The position numbers were made by a program, and so were the translations under genes. The notes beneath the pieces are model-generated. The model made no database searches. It worked only from the letters and a program-made list of their open reading frames with translations, and was not told where the DNA came from. From Neorhizobium galegae (lineage in GTDB: Bacteria; Pseudomonadota; Alphaproteobacteria; Rhizobiales; Rhizobiaceae), in assembly GCF_017877135.1 (NCBI RefSeq), contig NZ_JAGIPH010000001.1, positions 1,178,001 to 1,242,000 on the forward strand: DNA of 64,000 nucleotides, given 5' to 3'. This document shows, piece after piece, positions 1 through 8,253 of the stretch (the stretch's first letter is position 1; each line of letters opens with the position of its first letter).

Positions 1-2
1 CG

Positions 3-104
3 CAGCTCGGCTCGCGCCTTATCGGCTCCACGTCGCAGAAGCTCGCCCAGCAGTTCTTCGCCAATTTCAATGCGGCGGTTGGCGAGCGCGAGAGCGATCT
101 TTGA
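3..104 (+). CDS. CoxG/SRPBCC-family protein, C-terminal fragment
   Basis: Only the last 33 codons are inside the window, in an open frame running in from the left edge and ending at a TGA at 102-104. The visible tail (QLGSRLIGSTSQKLAQQFF, then NFNAAVGERESDL) resembles the C-terminal helix of carbon monoxide dehydrogenase subunit G-like proteins (COG3427, START/SRPBCC fold), where this helix packs over the hydrophobic cavity. No start, RBS or upstream domain can be seen, so the assignment rests on the helix alone. It converges on the lapA-like gene, with 22 bp between the two stops. Confidence 0.55.
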   Translation, partial: QLGSRLIGSTSQKLAQQFFANFNAAVGERESDL

Positions 105-126
105 AAGACACCGCCCGCCCGGCGCT

Positions 127-483
127 TCAGCCCTTGGCGGGCGGAAGCGTCAGGGAAGAGGACGTGCGGGCGCTGGCCTGCGCCGGACTGCCGGCCGGCA
201 TGCCCTGATGGCGCTTCAGCGCCTCGCGCGCCTCGATGCGGGCCTGGCGGCGGTATTTCCCTTGCGCGATCCAGGTGGCGATCGAGCCCAGCAGCATGCC
301 GAAGATCACCGCCAGAAACAGGAAGACGAAGAACGGGCCGCTCAGCGCCAGAACCGTGTCCTGCGGTTCGAACGGGTTGAGCGCCAGCGTCACCACCTGC
401 CGGTTGGCCACGCACAGCACGATCAACACGATGGCCAGCGGCACGAAAACCACCAGACTGACGATTTTCTTGACGCGGTTCAT
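127..483 (-). CDS. LapA-domain (DUF1049) inner-membrane protein
   Basis: A 118-residue protein with two hydrophobic segments, about residues 8-27 and 46-70, followed by a basic, amphipathic stretch (KYRRQARIEAREALKRHQ) and a low-complexity Ala/Ser tail. This is the layout of LapA/YciS proteins, small inner-membrane proteins that in enterobacteria act with LapB in control of LPS synthesis; that role is not established in rhizobia. The ATG is preceded by GGAG at a good distance. It lies 128 bp downstream of ihfB on the same strand and is probably the last gene of sppA-ihfB-lapA. The family call is fairly secure, the function is not. Confidence 0.75.
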   Translation of the reverse strand: MNRVKKIVSLVVFVPLAIVLIVLCVANRQVVTLALNPFEPQDTVLALSGPFFVFLFLAVIFGMLLGSIATWIAQGKYRRQARIEAREALKRHQGMPAGSPAQASARTSSSLTLPPAKG

Positions 484-611
484 CGATGGCTCCTGGCAAA
501 TATCATGCAGAATGCACCGCAGGCTGCGGTGCCGTGATGGAAGACGATGATAGAGCCCGACCCGGCGCTTTCAAGGCAGGCCTAAAAAAGTCGGGCCGCA
601 GGAGACCGCGA

Positions 612-923
612 TCAATCGCCGTCTTCGTCTTCCTCGTCCGCCAGATCAGGGTTCAGCCGCTCGCGCAGTTCCTTGCCGGTCTTGAAGAAGGGCACCCACT
701 TCTCCTCGACAAACACCGTCTCGCCGGTGCGCGGATTGCGGCCGGAGCGCGACGGGCGGTTTTTCACGGAAAACGCGCCGAAGCCGCGCAGCTCGACACG
801 ATTGCCGGCCGCCAGCGCATCGGTGATCTCGTCCAGAACCGCATTCACGATATTCTCGACGTCGCGGTGATAGAGGTGCGGATTTCGTGCCGCGACGATC
901 TGCACCAGTTCTGACTTGATCAC
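612..923 (-). CDS. ihfB: Integration host factor subunit beta
   Basis: 103 residues, the normal size. IHF-beta pairs with IHF-alpha to bind and sharply bend DNA in transcription, replication initiation and recombination. The N-terminal helices ([17 protein letters not shown]) form the dimer body, the [18 protein letters not shown] segment leads into the DNA-binding beta arm, and Pro64 in NPRTGE is the residue that intercalates at the kink. The C-terminus ends in an acidic [11 protein letters not shown] tail, usual for alphaproteobacterial IhfB. It follows sppA by 26 bp on the same strand, so the two are probably co-transcribed. Beta rather than HU is chosen because of the overall match to HimD-type sequences. 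Confidence 0.93.
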   Translation of the reverse strand: MIKSELVQIVAARNPHLYHRDVENIVNAVLDEITDALAAGNRVELRGFGAFSVKNRPSRSGRNPRTGETVFVEEKWVPFFKTGKELRERLNPDLADEEDEDGD

Positions 924-949
924 GATTTCCCCCTGAAAGGATTAGACTT

Positions 950-1900
950 TCACTGGCGCCCAACCTGCCAAACCGAGACAAGACCGTCAAGGAACAAGTT
1001 TCCCGCGCCCCATCTGCGAAGGGTGTCAGACACCGCGCCGGCATCGAGACGCGTCAATCCGGCAAGGCCTGCGGCAGAGGCGAGCGACAGGAAGGAGGAA
1101 TCGTCCGTCTTCTTCCATTCAACGATCGGCAGCGTCTCATCCACGCCGCGCGAGGCAAGGTAGCGACGGATCTCGGGGGTCCCGCCAAGCTGGTCGACCA
1201 GCTTCACCTTCAGCGCCTGGCGACCGGTGAAGATGGTGCCGTCGGCAAGTTTGAGAACTTCGTCGCGGCTCATGCCGCGCCGGCTGGCCACCAGATCGAC
1301 GAACCAGTCATAGCTGTCCATCACCATGGCGCGGATCATTGCCTTTGCGTCGTCGCTGGCCGGATGGAAGGGCGAAGGCTCGGCCTTCAGCGGCGCCGAC
1401 TTGATCTCGTCGAGCGACACGCCGAGCTTTTCCAGGAGCGGCTGTACCTGCGGATACTGGAAGATGACGCCGATCGAGCCGGTGATCGAGCTTTCGCCGG
1501 CCACGATATTGTCGCCGGCAGATGCGATCATGTAGCCGGCAGAGGCGGCAAGCGTGCGGATATCGGAGACGACGGGCTTTTCGGCCGCCACGGCGCGCAG
1601 TGCCTTGAAGATGCGCTCGCCGCCATAGGTCGTGCCGCCCGGCGAGGAAATGGAGACCACCAGCGCCTTGGCCTGGCTGTTCTTGGCGATCTTCTCCAGC
1701 CGCTCCACCAGCTCGTCGTCATCGGTGATCATGCCGGAGATCTCGACGCGCGCCACATGGGGGGCAACCGTGCTGCTGCCGCCTGCCGCATAGCGGTAGA
1801 CGGAAAAACCGATGGCAACGACGAGCAGGGCAGCCGCCACCCGCCAGAAGGTAAGCTTGCGTCGCAGCATCCGCCGATCGGCAATGGCCAGTTGGTCCAT
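950..1900 (-). CDS. sppA: Signal peptide peptidase SppA (S49, short form)
   Basis: A 316-residue single-domain S49 peptidase that degrades signal peptides left in the inner membrane. An N-terminal anchor covers about residues 18-36. The serine nucleophile is Ser120 in LAASAGYMIAS and the general-base lysine is Lys172 in IKSAPLKAE; their 52-residue spacing equals that of the short Bacillus SppA. The oxyanion-loop motif SSPGGTTYGGE lies at about 85-95. The open frame extends 34 codons further upstream, but the ATG at 1900 has GAGGA just before it and begins a normal SppA N-terminus, so I use it. In many rhizobia rpsA precedes this gene; here a 309-bp gap and divergent lptC come instead. Confidence 0.92.
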   Translation of the reverse strand: MDQLAIADRRMLRRKLTFWRVAAALLVVAIGFSVYRYAAGGSSTVAPHVARVEISGMITDDDELVERLEKIAKNSQAKALVVSISSPGGTTYGGERIFKALRAVAAEKPVVSDIRTLAASAGYMIASAGDNIVAGESSITGSIGVIFQYPQVQPLLEKLGVSLDEIKSAPLKAEPSPFHPASDDAKAMIRAMVMDSYDWFVDLVASRRGMSRDEVLKLADGTIFTGRQALKVKLVDQLGGTPEIRRYLASRGVDETLPIVEWKKTDDSSFLSLASAAGLAGLTRLDAGAVSDTLRRWGAGNLFLDGLVSVWQVGRQ

Positions 1901-2209
1901 AAGGTCCTCGCTTGTTTCACTCTGTCGCGCCTGCCATCCAGACAAGGACGGCACCGGTCCGCTCCGACCGGGATTGCTCATAGCATGGCAGGGCGGCCGC
2001 ATAAATCCTCGTTGCGGAAAGCACGTCTACCGTGTCCTTGAAGCCGCATACAGACAAGAATGGCACGCAACCGGGCCGGCGCTACACGAAATTGTGTCGG
2101 CCTTTATTGTTTCTTGATGGAGAAAAGCCATATTGGAGTTGGAGGAAGTCCACCCAATTTCGCCTCCCCCTGGCGCAGACGTCCTGCACCGGGAGGCCCA
2201 AAGGTTTCA
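1901..2209. other. Divergent intergenic region between sppA and lptC
   Basis: About 309 bp separate the start of sppA (minus) from the start of lptC (plus), so promoters for both directions must lie here. The right half is AT-richer, with TTGTTT at 2107-2112 and CATATT at 2129-2134 (16-bp spacing) as a weak candidate for the lptC promoter. Open frames run through it but start without ribosome-binding sites and look unlike proteins. No RNA gene or repeat is seen. Confidence 0.4.
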
Positions 2210-2890
2210 ATGCTGCAGAAAACGACGACACAGCCCAGCTCCACGGTCACCGATCTGCGCGCCAATGCCTACCAGGCAGCGATGGCGCATTCCAGACGCG
2301 TGCGCAGGCTCCGGGTACTGCTGCCCGTCGCAGCAACCGTGATTTCGGCGATCTTCATCGCCGTGTCGGTCGTGCGCACCTACCTGCCTGAAAATCTCAC
2401 CATCCAGAGCGCCACGATCGAGGACGGCAAGATCGTCATGGAGAGCCCGGCGATTGCCGGACGCAATGAAAAGGGCATCAGCTACTCGCTGACGGCGACG
2501 CGAGCCTTGCAGGATCTGGCCGACCAGAACATGATCACGCTCGAAAACGTCAAGGCGGCGATGCCGATGAATGCCGACGTGATTGCCCGCGTCACGGCGC
2601 AGGGCGGCATCTTCGACCGCTCGAAGGATCGGCTCAACATGACCAAGCCCTTCCAGGTGAACCTCAGCAACGGCATCACCGCCGATTTCCAGACCGCCTT
2701 CCTCGACGTGCCGCAGAGCACCATGGAAAGCAAGGATCCCGTCAAGATTACAACCGACAAGGCCTCCATTGTTGCACAGTCGATGAAGATGTCGGATAAG
2801 GGACGTACCATCACCTTCGCGGGTCAGGTCCAGGTCAATCTGGCGGGCGCCGCTCTCACCAACCAAGGCAACCAGAGCCCGGCCCCATGA
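2210..2890 (+). CDS. lptC: LPS export ABC transporter periplasmic protein LptC
   Basis: 226 residues: a cytoplasmic N-terminus, one membrane anchor at about 35-55 (VLLPVAATVISAIFIAVSVV), then a periplasmic beta-jellyroll domain. LptC sits on the LptBFG transporter and passes LPS to LptA. The periplasmic part carries the alternating hydrophobic strands of the OstA-like fold (for example RTITFAGQVQVNLAGAALT near the end). The ATG at 2210, after GGAGG/AAAGG at about 2190-2204, is preferred to the upstream in-frame codon at 2060, which would add 50 residues of unlikely sequence. The stop overlaps the lptA start (ATGA), so the two are translationally coupled. lptF and lptG are not in the window. 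Confidence 0.88.
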   Translation: MLQKTTTQPSSTVTDLRANAYQAAMAHSRRVRRLRVLLPVAATVISAIFIAVSVVRTYLPENLTIQSATIEDGKIVMESPAIAGRNEKGISYSLTATRALQDLADQNMITLENVKAAMPMNADVIARVTAQGGIFDRSKDRLNMTKPFQVNLSNGITADFQTAFLDVPQSTMESKDPVKITTDKASIVAQSMKMSDKGRTITFAGQVQVNLAGAALTNQGNQSPAP

Positions 2891-3456
2891 CCCTTTGCCG
2901 CCAAACCGCACATCCCTTTGCCGCCCGGCTGATCGCCGGCCTGGCGCTCGCCTGTCTTGCCACAACGGCATCGGCGCAGACGACGACGAAAAAGATGGAC
3001 GGCATGAAGCTGTCCAAGGATCAGCCGATCCAGATCCAGAGCGATCAGCTCGAGATCAAGGACGAGGAAAAGAAAGCCTACTTCACCGGCAACGTGCAGG
3101 TTGTGCAGGGCGCGACCACCATGCATTCCGGCTCCATGATCGTGCTGTACAAGGGTGAAGGCAGCACCGTTTCGTCCGGCCAGACCGATATCGACAAGAT
3201 CTTCATCGACAACAAGGTTTTGCTGACCTCGGGCACGCAGCAGGCGACCGCCGACAATGGCGTCTTCGACATGGCGAGCCAGACCTTCGTGCTGACCGGC
3301 AAGCAGGTCGTGCTGTCGGATGGCCCCAACGTGTTCAAGGGCTGCAAGCTGACGGTTCTCATGAACACCGGCGAAGCCAAGCTCGACAGCTGCGGCGGTC
3401 GCGTCGAGATCATGCTCGACCCGAAGTCCCGCCCGCAGCAGCAGCCGAAGCCGTAA
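2887..3456 (+). CDS. lptA: LPS transport periplasmic protein LptA
   Basis: 189 residues with a clear Sec signal peptide (about 1-30, cleavage after TASA-type TTASA) and a single OstA/LptA beta-jellyroll domain (IQIQSDQLEIKDEEKKAYF, then FTGNVQVVQGATTMHSGSM). LptA polymerises into the periplasmic bridge that carries LPS from LptC to LptD. The tail (DPKSRPQQQPKP) is polar and probably disordered. It is coupled to lptC through ATGA and followed 17 bp later by lptB. Size and neighbours make the call secure. Confidence 0.92.
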   Translation: MTLCRQTAHPFAARLIAGLALACLATTASAQTTTKKMDGMKLSKDQPIQIQSDQLEIKDEEKKAYFTGNVQVVQGATTMHSGSMIVLYKGEGSTVSSGQTDIDKIFIDNKVLLTSGTQQATADNGVFDMASQTFVLTGKQVVLSDGPNVFKGCKLTVLMNTGEAKLDSCGGRVEIMLDPKSRPQQQPKP

Positions 3457-3473
3457 AGAAACCGAACATCACG

Positions 3474-4268
3474 ATGTCCCTGTTTTCAAGGCGTCCCAAG
3501 GCGGACGCGACCGAAGCTTTCGACCCGCGCGACAAGGCGCGGTACGAAGGCACGTTGATTGCGCACAGCCTGTCGAAGACCTACGATACGCGCCGTGTCG
3601 TGAACGGCGTCTCGATGATCGTGCGCCGGGGCGAGGCCGTGGGCCTGCTTGGACCGAACGGGGCCGGCAAGACCACCTGTTTCTACATGATCACCGGGCT
3701 CGTCGGAGTGGACGAGGGCATGATTGCCATCAACGGCAATGACGTCACCCGCATGCCGATGTACCGGCGCGCGCGCCTCGGCGTCGGTTACCTGCCGCAG
3801 GAAGCCTCGATCTTTCGCGGCCTGACGGTTGAGGAAAACATTCGCGCCGTCCTGGAAGTGCACGAGCGCGACCGACAGAAGCGCGAGCGCAAGCTTGATG
3901 AACTGCTTGAGGAATTCCACATCGAACGCCTGCGCAAGTCGCCGGCGGTGGCGCTTTCGGGCGGCGAGCGCCGGCGCCTGGAAATTGCCCGCGCACTTGC
4001 GACCGACCCTGCCTTCATGCTGCTCGACGAACCCTTTGCCGGCGTCGACCCGATTTCGGTCTCCGACATCCAGAATCTCGTCCGTCACTTGACGGCGCGC
4101 GGTATTGGCGTTCTGATAACCGACCATAATGTGCGCGAGACATTGGGTTTGATCGATCGCGCCTACATCATCCATGCCGGTGAAGTGCTCACGCATGGAC
4201 GCGCTGAAGATATTGTCAACAATGCCGATGTCCGCCGCCTCTATCTGGGCGACAATTTCAGTCTCTGA
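3474..4268 (+). CDS. lptB: LPS export ATPase LptB
   Basis: 264-residue cytoplasmic ABC ATPase that powers LPS extraction with LptF/LptG. Visible motifs: Walker A GPNGAGKTT at 60-68, Q-loop Gln109 in GYLPQE, signature LSGGERRRLE at 161-170, Walker B FMLLDEPFAG with catalytic Glu186, and switch His218 in ITDHNVRET. The DHNVRETL stretch and the C-terminal YLGDNFSL ending are LptB hallmarks. It has an N-terminal extension of about 25 residues relative to E. coli LptB (241 residues), common in rhizobia. It is the third gene of lptC-lptA-lptB and precedes rpoN, an order shared by many proteobacteria. Confidence 0.95.
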   Translation: MSLFSRRPKADATEAFDPRDKARYEGTLIAHSLSKTYDTRRVVNGVSMIVRRGEAVGLLGPNGAGKTTCFYMITGLVGVDEGMIAINGNDVTRMPMYRRARLGVGYLPQEASIFRGLTVEENIRAVLEVHERDRQKRERKLDELLEEFHIERLRKSPAVALSGGERRRLEIARALATDPAFMLLDEPFAGVDPISVSDIQNLVRHLTARGIGVLITDHNVRETLGLIDRAYIIHAGEVLTHGRAEDIVNNADVRRLYLGDNFSL

Positions 4269-4310
4269 CATAGAGCTGACAAGAAATTTACTTTCCCGTC
4301 ACCTCTGCGC

Positions 4311-4339
4311 TTGACCAAATCTATTAAAAAAGCAATTTT
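4311..4339 (+). promoter_or_regulatory. Candidate sigma-70-type promoter for rpoN
   Basis: TTGACC at 4311-4316 is followed after exactly 17 bp by AATTTT at 4334-4339, about 80 bp upstream of the rpoN start. The spacer is AT-rich in an otherwise GC-rich window. The -35 match is good (5/6), the -10 match is weak. Transcription from lptB may also read through, since I see no terminator between the two genes. Confidence 0.35.
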
Positions 4340-4421
4340 TGGGCCAAGTGCTCTGTGTGATCCTGCGTGTCGATGACAAAGGGCGCGAAAGGGGGATTTG
4401 TACGGGAGTTCAGCGTCCGCC

Positions 4422-5984
4422 ATGGCATTATCCGCCAGCCTTTTCCTGCGTCAAAGCCAATCGCTCGTCATGACGCCGCAGCTGATGCAGTCCATCCAGC
4501 TGCTGCAGATGACCCATATCGAGCTCAATCACTTCATCGCGCAGGAAGTGGAAAAGAACCCCCTGCTGGAAATTGCGCCAAATGATGGCGCAACAGGCAG
4601 CGACTATGCCGAACCTGCCGAAACCTATGGCGACGGCGCACCCTCTCTCAGCGAGATGCAGAGCGAGGCTTCCGACAGCGGCAGCGATGCCGACTGGTTC
4701 GACAACGGCTCGGCGCGCCACGAACAGCTGAGCGAGCGGCTGGACGCCAATTTCGAAAACGTCTTCCAGGATGACGTCGCCCCGCGCGGCGCCGACGCCC
4801 CCGAACTGATCAGCCAGTGGAAATCCATGCCGGGCGCCGATGCCGGCGAAAGCTACGATCTCGATGATTTCGTCGCCGGTGTGGTCACGCTGAAAGACCA
4901 CCTGATGCAGCAGGCGCCGTTTCTCCTGTCGCGGCCGGCCGACATGCTGATCGTCCAGCATCTCATCGACCAGTTGGACGAGAACGGCTATTTCCATGGC
5001 GACATGGCCGACATGGCCGCCCGGCTCGGCACGACGTCTGCGGCCGTCGACGCCGTCCTGTCGGCTGCCCAGACGCTTGATCCGCCCGGTGTCTTTGCCC
5101 GCTCGCTGAGTGAATGCCTGGCCATCCAGCTGCGCCAGAAGGACCGTTTCGATCCGGCTATGGCGGCGCTGGTGGCGCATCTCGACCTCCTCGCCAAGCG
5201 CGATTTTGCAAGCCTGCGCAAGATCTGCGGTGTCGATGACGAGGACCTGATGGACATGCTGGCGGAAATCCGTGCGCTAAACCCGCGTCCCGGCGCCAGC
5301 TTCCAGACGGGAATTTCCGAGGCGATCGTGCCCGATATCGTCGTGCGCGCAAGCACCGACGGCAGCTGGCTGGTGGAACTGAACCCGGACACGCTGCCCA
5401 AGGTTCTCGTCAACCAGGCCTATTTCCAGACGGTGTCGAAAAAGGCGACGCGGCCCGGGGAGGACCAGAACTTTCTCTCCGAATGCATGCAGACGGCCAA
5501 CTGGCTGACCCGCAGCCTCGACCAGCGCGCAAAGACGATCATGAAGGTGGCAACCGAGATCGTGCGCCAGCAGGATGCCTTCCTGCTTCATGGCGTCGAT
5601 CACCTGCGCCCGCTCAACCTGAAGACGGTTGCCGATGCCATCAAGATGCATGAATCGACCGTGAGCCGCGTCACCTCCAACAAATACATGCTGACGCCGC
5701 GCGGCCTGTTCGAACTGAAATATTTCTTCACCGTCTCGATCAGCTCGGCCGAAGGCGGCGACAGCCACTCGGCCGAAGCGGTGCGTCACCGCATCCGGCT
5801 GCTCATCGAAAAGGAAAGCCCGGACGCCGTTCTGTCCGACGACGACATTGTCGTCAGCCTGAAAAGCACCGGCGTCGAACTGGCGAGGCGGACGGTCGCC
5901 AAGTATCGGGAAGCCATGAACATTCCCTCCTCCGTGCAGCGCAGGCGCGAAAAGCGCGCCCGCGCAAAACTTGCCGCCTGCTGA
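4422..5984 (+). CDS. rpoN: RNA polymerase sigma-54 factor RpoN
   Basis: 520 residues. Region I is the Gln/Leu-rich activator-interacting segment (ALSASLFLRQSQSLVMTPQL, then LMQSIQLLQMTHIELNHFI). The acidic region II spans about 55-130. Region III ends in the RpoN box ARRTVAKYRE near residue 497, which reads the -24 element; the core-binding and HTH segment (HESTVSRVTSNKYM) precedes it. RpoN directs genes for nitrogen metabolism, dicarboxylate uptake and, in symbionts, nif genes. The frame opens at a TTG at 4398, but the ATG at 4422 gives the conserved MALSASLFLRQ start with GGGAG upstream. The hpf and ptsN genes follow, as in many proteobacteria. Confidence 0.96.
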   Translation: MALSASLFLRQSQSLVMTPQLMQSIQLLQMTHIELNHFIAQEVEKNPLLEIAPNDGATGSDYAEPAETYGDGAPSLSEMQSEASDSGSDADWFDNGSARHEQLSERLDANFENVFQDDVAPRGADAPELISQWKSMPGADAGESYDLDDFVAGVVTLKDHLMQQAPFLLSRPADMLIVQHLIDQLDENGYFHGDMADMAARLGTTSAAVDAVLSAAQTLDPPGVFARSLSECLAIQLRQKDRFDPAMAALVAHLDLLAKRDFASLRKICGVDDEDLMDMLAEIRALNPRPGASFQTGISEAIVPDIVVRASTDGSWLVELNPDTLPKVLVNQAYFQTVSKKATRPGEDQNFLSECMQTANWLTRSLDQRAKTIMKVATEIVRQQDAFLLHGVDHLRPLNLKTVADAIKMHESTVSRVTSNKYMLTPRGLFELKYFFTVSISSAEGGDSHSAEAVRHRIRLLIEKESPDAVLSDDDIVVSLKSTGVELARRTVAKYREAMNIPSSVQRRREKRARAKLAAC

Positions 5985-6094
5985 TCACGTCCGTTCACGA
6001 TTCGACCGCCGCCCCGAAGGCAGAGCGGCCACCCCGACCCCTTTGTTGTCCGGCCCCGGTTTCGTGCGCGAGCGCACAAGTGGTGCCCGAAGCG

Positions 6095-6123
6095 TTGACT
6101 TTCAGGGCGTGCGCCGCTAGAAG
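6095..6123 (+). promoter_or_regulatory. Candidate promoter for hpf
   Basis: TTGACT at 6095-6100, then 17 bp, then TAGAAG at 6118-6123, in the 299-bp gap between rpoN and hpf and about 160 bp upstream of the hpf start. The -35 element matches 5/6 and spacing is optimal; the -10 element is partial. The rest of this gap contains no gene that I can support. Confidence 0.4.
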
Positions 6124-6283
6124 CGCGCCGCACCGGCAATTCAGCACAGGGTCGCCCCAAGGGTAACACTTGATAAAGGGCAATCGAGATTGAAATCGGC
6201 TTAGCCATGCGAGAGACGCTTGGATGAGTGGACCGCTTGACGTAGACTGGCACCGCAAGTCACGACAAGAAGGAAAGAATTCC

Positions 6284-6856
6284 ATGAGTGTGCGTGTATC
6301 CGGAAAGCATATGGAAATCGGCGAATCGTTCAGAAAACGGATCGAAGACCATATCGGGGAGGCGGTTACAAAGTACTATGACGGAGGCTATTCGGGGCAG
6401 GTGATCGTTGAGAAATCCGGCTCCCGATTTGCAACGGACTGCAAGCTTCATCTCGACACCGGGATCGTGCTGCATGCCGCAGGCGAGGCCAATGATCCGC
6501 AGGTGAGCTTCGACGCAGCGGCTGTGCGCATTGAGAAGCGCATCCGCCGCTACAAGCGCAAGCTGCGCGACCACCATGCTGGCGAAAGCCAGAATGGCTA
6601 CGCCGAAATCGCCTATACGGTGATGGACAGCGTGCCTGACGAAGCAGACGAAGTGCCGGAGGACTTTGCGCCCACGATCGTGGCGGAAAGCTCCAAGCCT
6701 TTGAGGACCATGACCGTCGCAAGCGCCGTGATGGCGCTCGACATGACTGACGAACCCGTTCTGTTTTTCCGGAATCCGGGCAAGCAGTTGAACATTGTTT
6801 ATCGCCGCAACGACGGCAATATTGGCTGGATCGACGCCGCCAGTATCAAGGGATAG
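6284..6856 (+). CDS. hpf: Ribosome hibernation promoting factor, long form
   Basis: 190 residues, the long HPF/RaiA type. The N-terminal S30AE domain (MSVRVSGKHMEIGESFRKRI to about residue 105) binds the 30S decoding centre; the C-terminal domain (about 125-182; MALDMTDEPVLFFRNPG, then NIVYRRNDGNIGWID) mediates 100S ribosome dimerisation. The ATG at 6284 has AAGGAAAG upstream and matches the conserved start; the frame extends 20 codons further but without support. Its place between rpoN and ptsN is the classical position. Expected to be induced in stationary phase; a candidate promoter lies at 6095-6123. Confidence 0.93.
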   Translation: MSVRVSGKHMEIGESFRKRIEDHIGEAVTKYYDGGYSGQVIVEKSGSRFATDCKLHLDTGIVLHAAGEANDPQVSFDAAAVRIEKRIRRYKRKLRDHHAGESQNGYAEIAYTVMDSVPDEADEVPEDFAPTIVAESSKPLRTMTVASAVMALDMTDEPVLFFRNPGKQLNIVYRRNDGNIGWIDAASIKG

Positions 6857-6862
6857 CCTGAC

Positions 6863-6899
6863 GGGAGTGCCTTCGGGCACTCCCAATCCCCTTCGGGGG
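6863..6899 (+). other. Tandem TTCG-capped hairpins between hpf and ptsN
   Basis: A perfect 9-bp stem (GGGAGTGCC at 6863-6871 and GGCACTCCC at 6876-6884) closed by a TTCG tetraloop, followed three bases later by CCCC-TTCG-GGGG (6888-6899). There is no T-tract after either hairpin, so a simple terminator is unlikely. They sit just upstream of the ptsN ribosome-binding site and could stabilise the hpf mRNA 3' end, act as a processing barrier, or modulate ptsN expression. Confidence 0.7.
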
Positions 6900-6915
6900 C
6901 AGAAGGATGAAAAGA

Positions 6916-7380
6916 ATGGCGTTGGCAGACCTGTTGCAGCAAGATGCGATCCTCCCGGCCCTCAAGGTGAATTCCAAGAAGCAATTGCTGCAGGAACTGG
7001 CAGCAAGAGCGTCCAAACTCACCGGCGTGCCGGAGCGGGAGATCTTCGACGTCATCTTGCAGCGCGAGCGGCTGGGCTCCACCGGCGTCGGCCATGGCAT
7101 CGCCATTCCCCACGGCAAGCTCGGCACGATCGGCTCGATCAAGGGCCTGTTTGCACGGCTTGAAACACCCGTCGATTTCGAGGCGCTGGACGACGAACCG
7201 GTCGATCTGGTGTTTCTGCTGCTCGCCCCGGAAGGCGCCGGCGCCGACCACCTGAAGGCCTTGTCACGCATTGCCCGCGTGCTTCGCGACCAGGAGCTGG
7301 TGGCGAAACTGCGTGCGACCGATTCGGCCTCGGCCATCTACGCCTTCCTCAATGAAGAACAGGCGTCGAACGCCGCCTGA
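6916..7380 (+). CDS. ptsN: Nitrogen PTS EIIA protein PtsN
   Basis: 154 residues, one EIIA-Ntr (fructose/mannitol-type EIIA) domain. The phospho-accepting histidine is His66 in GHGIAIPHGKL. PtsN is the end acceptor of the PTS-Ntr phosphorelay (PtsP, NPr) and regulates potassium transport, carbon/nitrogen balance and other targets rather than sugar uptake. Two in-frame ATGs exist; the one at 6907 sits directly against AGAAGG, whereas the one at 6916 has it 9 bases upstream and yields the usual MALADLL start, so I chose 6916. It follows hpf after a 59-bp gap containing two hairpins. Confidence 0.94.
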   Translation: MALADLLQQDAILPALKVNSKKQLLQELAARASKLTGVPEREIFDVILQRERLGSTGVGHGIAIPHGKLGTIGSIKGLFARLETPVDFEALDDEPVDLVFLLLAPEGAGADHLKALSRIARVLRDQELVAKLRATDSASAIYAFLNEEQASNAA

Positions 7381-7440
7381 TCCTTCTCACCCGCCTGCGT
7401 GCAGGCCGGGGTGCACACCGCACGACAAGACCCGCTCATG

Positions 7441-7473
7441 AAAAAGGCCCGCATCCTTGTCGGAAACGGGCCT
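7441..7473 (-). terminator. Intrinsic terminator of grpE
   Basis: On the minus strand, AGGCCCG (7467-7473) pairs with CGGGCCT (7445-7451) and is followed by a run of T (7441-7445 as A on the plus strand). It lies about 25 bp past the grpE stop and separates it from convergent ptsN. Confidence 0.75.
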
Positions 7474-7498
7474 CTTGTCGTTCTGGGGTATCGTCGGC

Positions 7499-8137
7499 TC
7501 AGTTGCTGTCGCTGGAGGCCGCCGTTGCCTCTGCAATGTCGGCGGCCTTCGGGCCACCCTTCGACACACCGACCATGGCCGGGCGCAGCACGCGCTCGCC
7601 GATCACGTAGCCGGCCTGCACCACCTGCATCACGGTGTTGTTGGCAACCGTCGTGTTGGGGATCTCGAACATGGCCTGATGGAAGTTCGGATCGAACTTC
7701 TGGCCTTCCGGCTCGATCTTCTTGACGCCGTGGCGCTCAAGCGCCGAGAGCATGGAGCGTTCCGTCATGTCGACGCCTTCGATCAGCGCCTTGAGGCCCG
7801 CATCGCCGGCATCCTTCGTCTCCTGCGGGATCGAATCGAGCGCCCGGCGCAGATTGTCGGACACGGCCAGCATGTCGCGGGCAAAGGCTGTCACGGCATA
7901 GGACTTGGCATCCTTGATCTCGCGATCGGTGCGGCGGCGCAGGTTGTCCATTTCGGCGGCAAGCCGCAGGAAGCGGTCGCGCAGTTCGGCATTTTCCGTC
8001 TTAAGGACTTCGATCGGATCGGGCGCTGGCGTCTCGGCGGTCTCGGTCGCGCTCTCGTTCAGCGCTGCGGCCACGGCTTCCGCCGTGTTCTCGTTCGCTG
8101 TGGCGTCAGGTCCGTTTTTGGTCGTCTCGTCGGTCAT
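7499..8137 (-). CDS. grpE: Nucleotide exchange factor GrpE
   Basis: 212 residues. GrpE releases ADP from DnaK. A disordered acidic N-terminus (to about 40) precedes a long coiled coil ([38 protein letters not shown]) and the C-terminal beta-wing ending in [19 protein letters not shown], the GrpE signature. The start at 8137 has GGAGA seven bases upstream; the frame extends 19 codons further without an RBS. It follows hrcA with 116 bp between, the usual hrcA-grpE heat-shock order; dnaK/dnaJ are not in the window. Confidence 0.95.
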   Translation of the reverse strand: MTDETTKNGPDATANENTAEAVAAALNESATETAETPAPDPIEVLKTENAELRDRFLRLAAEMDNLRRRTDREIKDAKSYAVTAFARDMLAVSDNLRRALDSIPQETKDAGDAGLKALIEGVDMTERSMLSALERHGVKKIEPEGQKFDPNFHQAMFEIPNTTVANNTVMQVVQAGYVIGERVLRPAMVGVSKGGPKAADIAEATAASSDSN

Positions 8138-8253
8138 GACGTTCTCCGGTAGAGGGTTGGAATTTTGTGCCCGATATCGAGGTTTGTCCCCCAAAAATCA
8201 AGACTCCAGGCCGATTAAGCTTGGGTCGTTTCGGTCACGGGGTGTTTGAAGGC

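Noticed and set aside
552..595. GCCCGAC and GTCGGGC inverted repeat after ihfB as a terminator
   Set aside because: The 7-bp arms are about 30 bases apart and the T-run falls inside the loop rather than after the stem.
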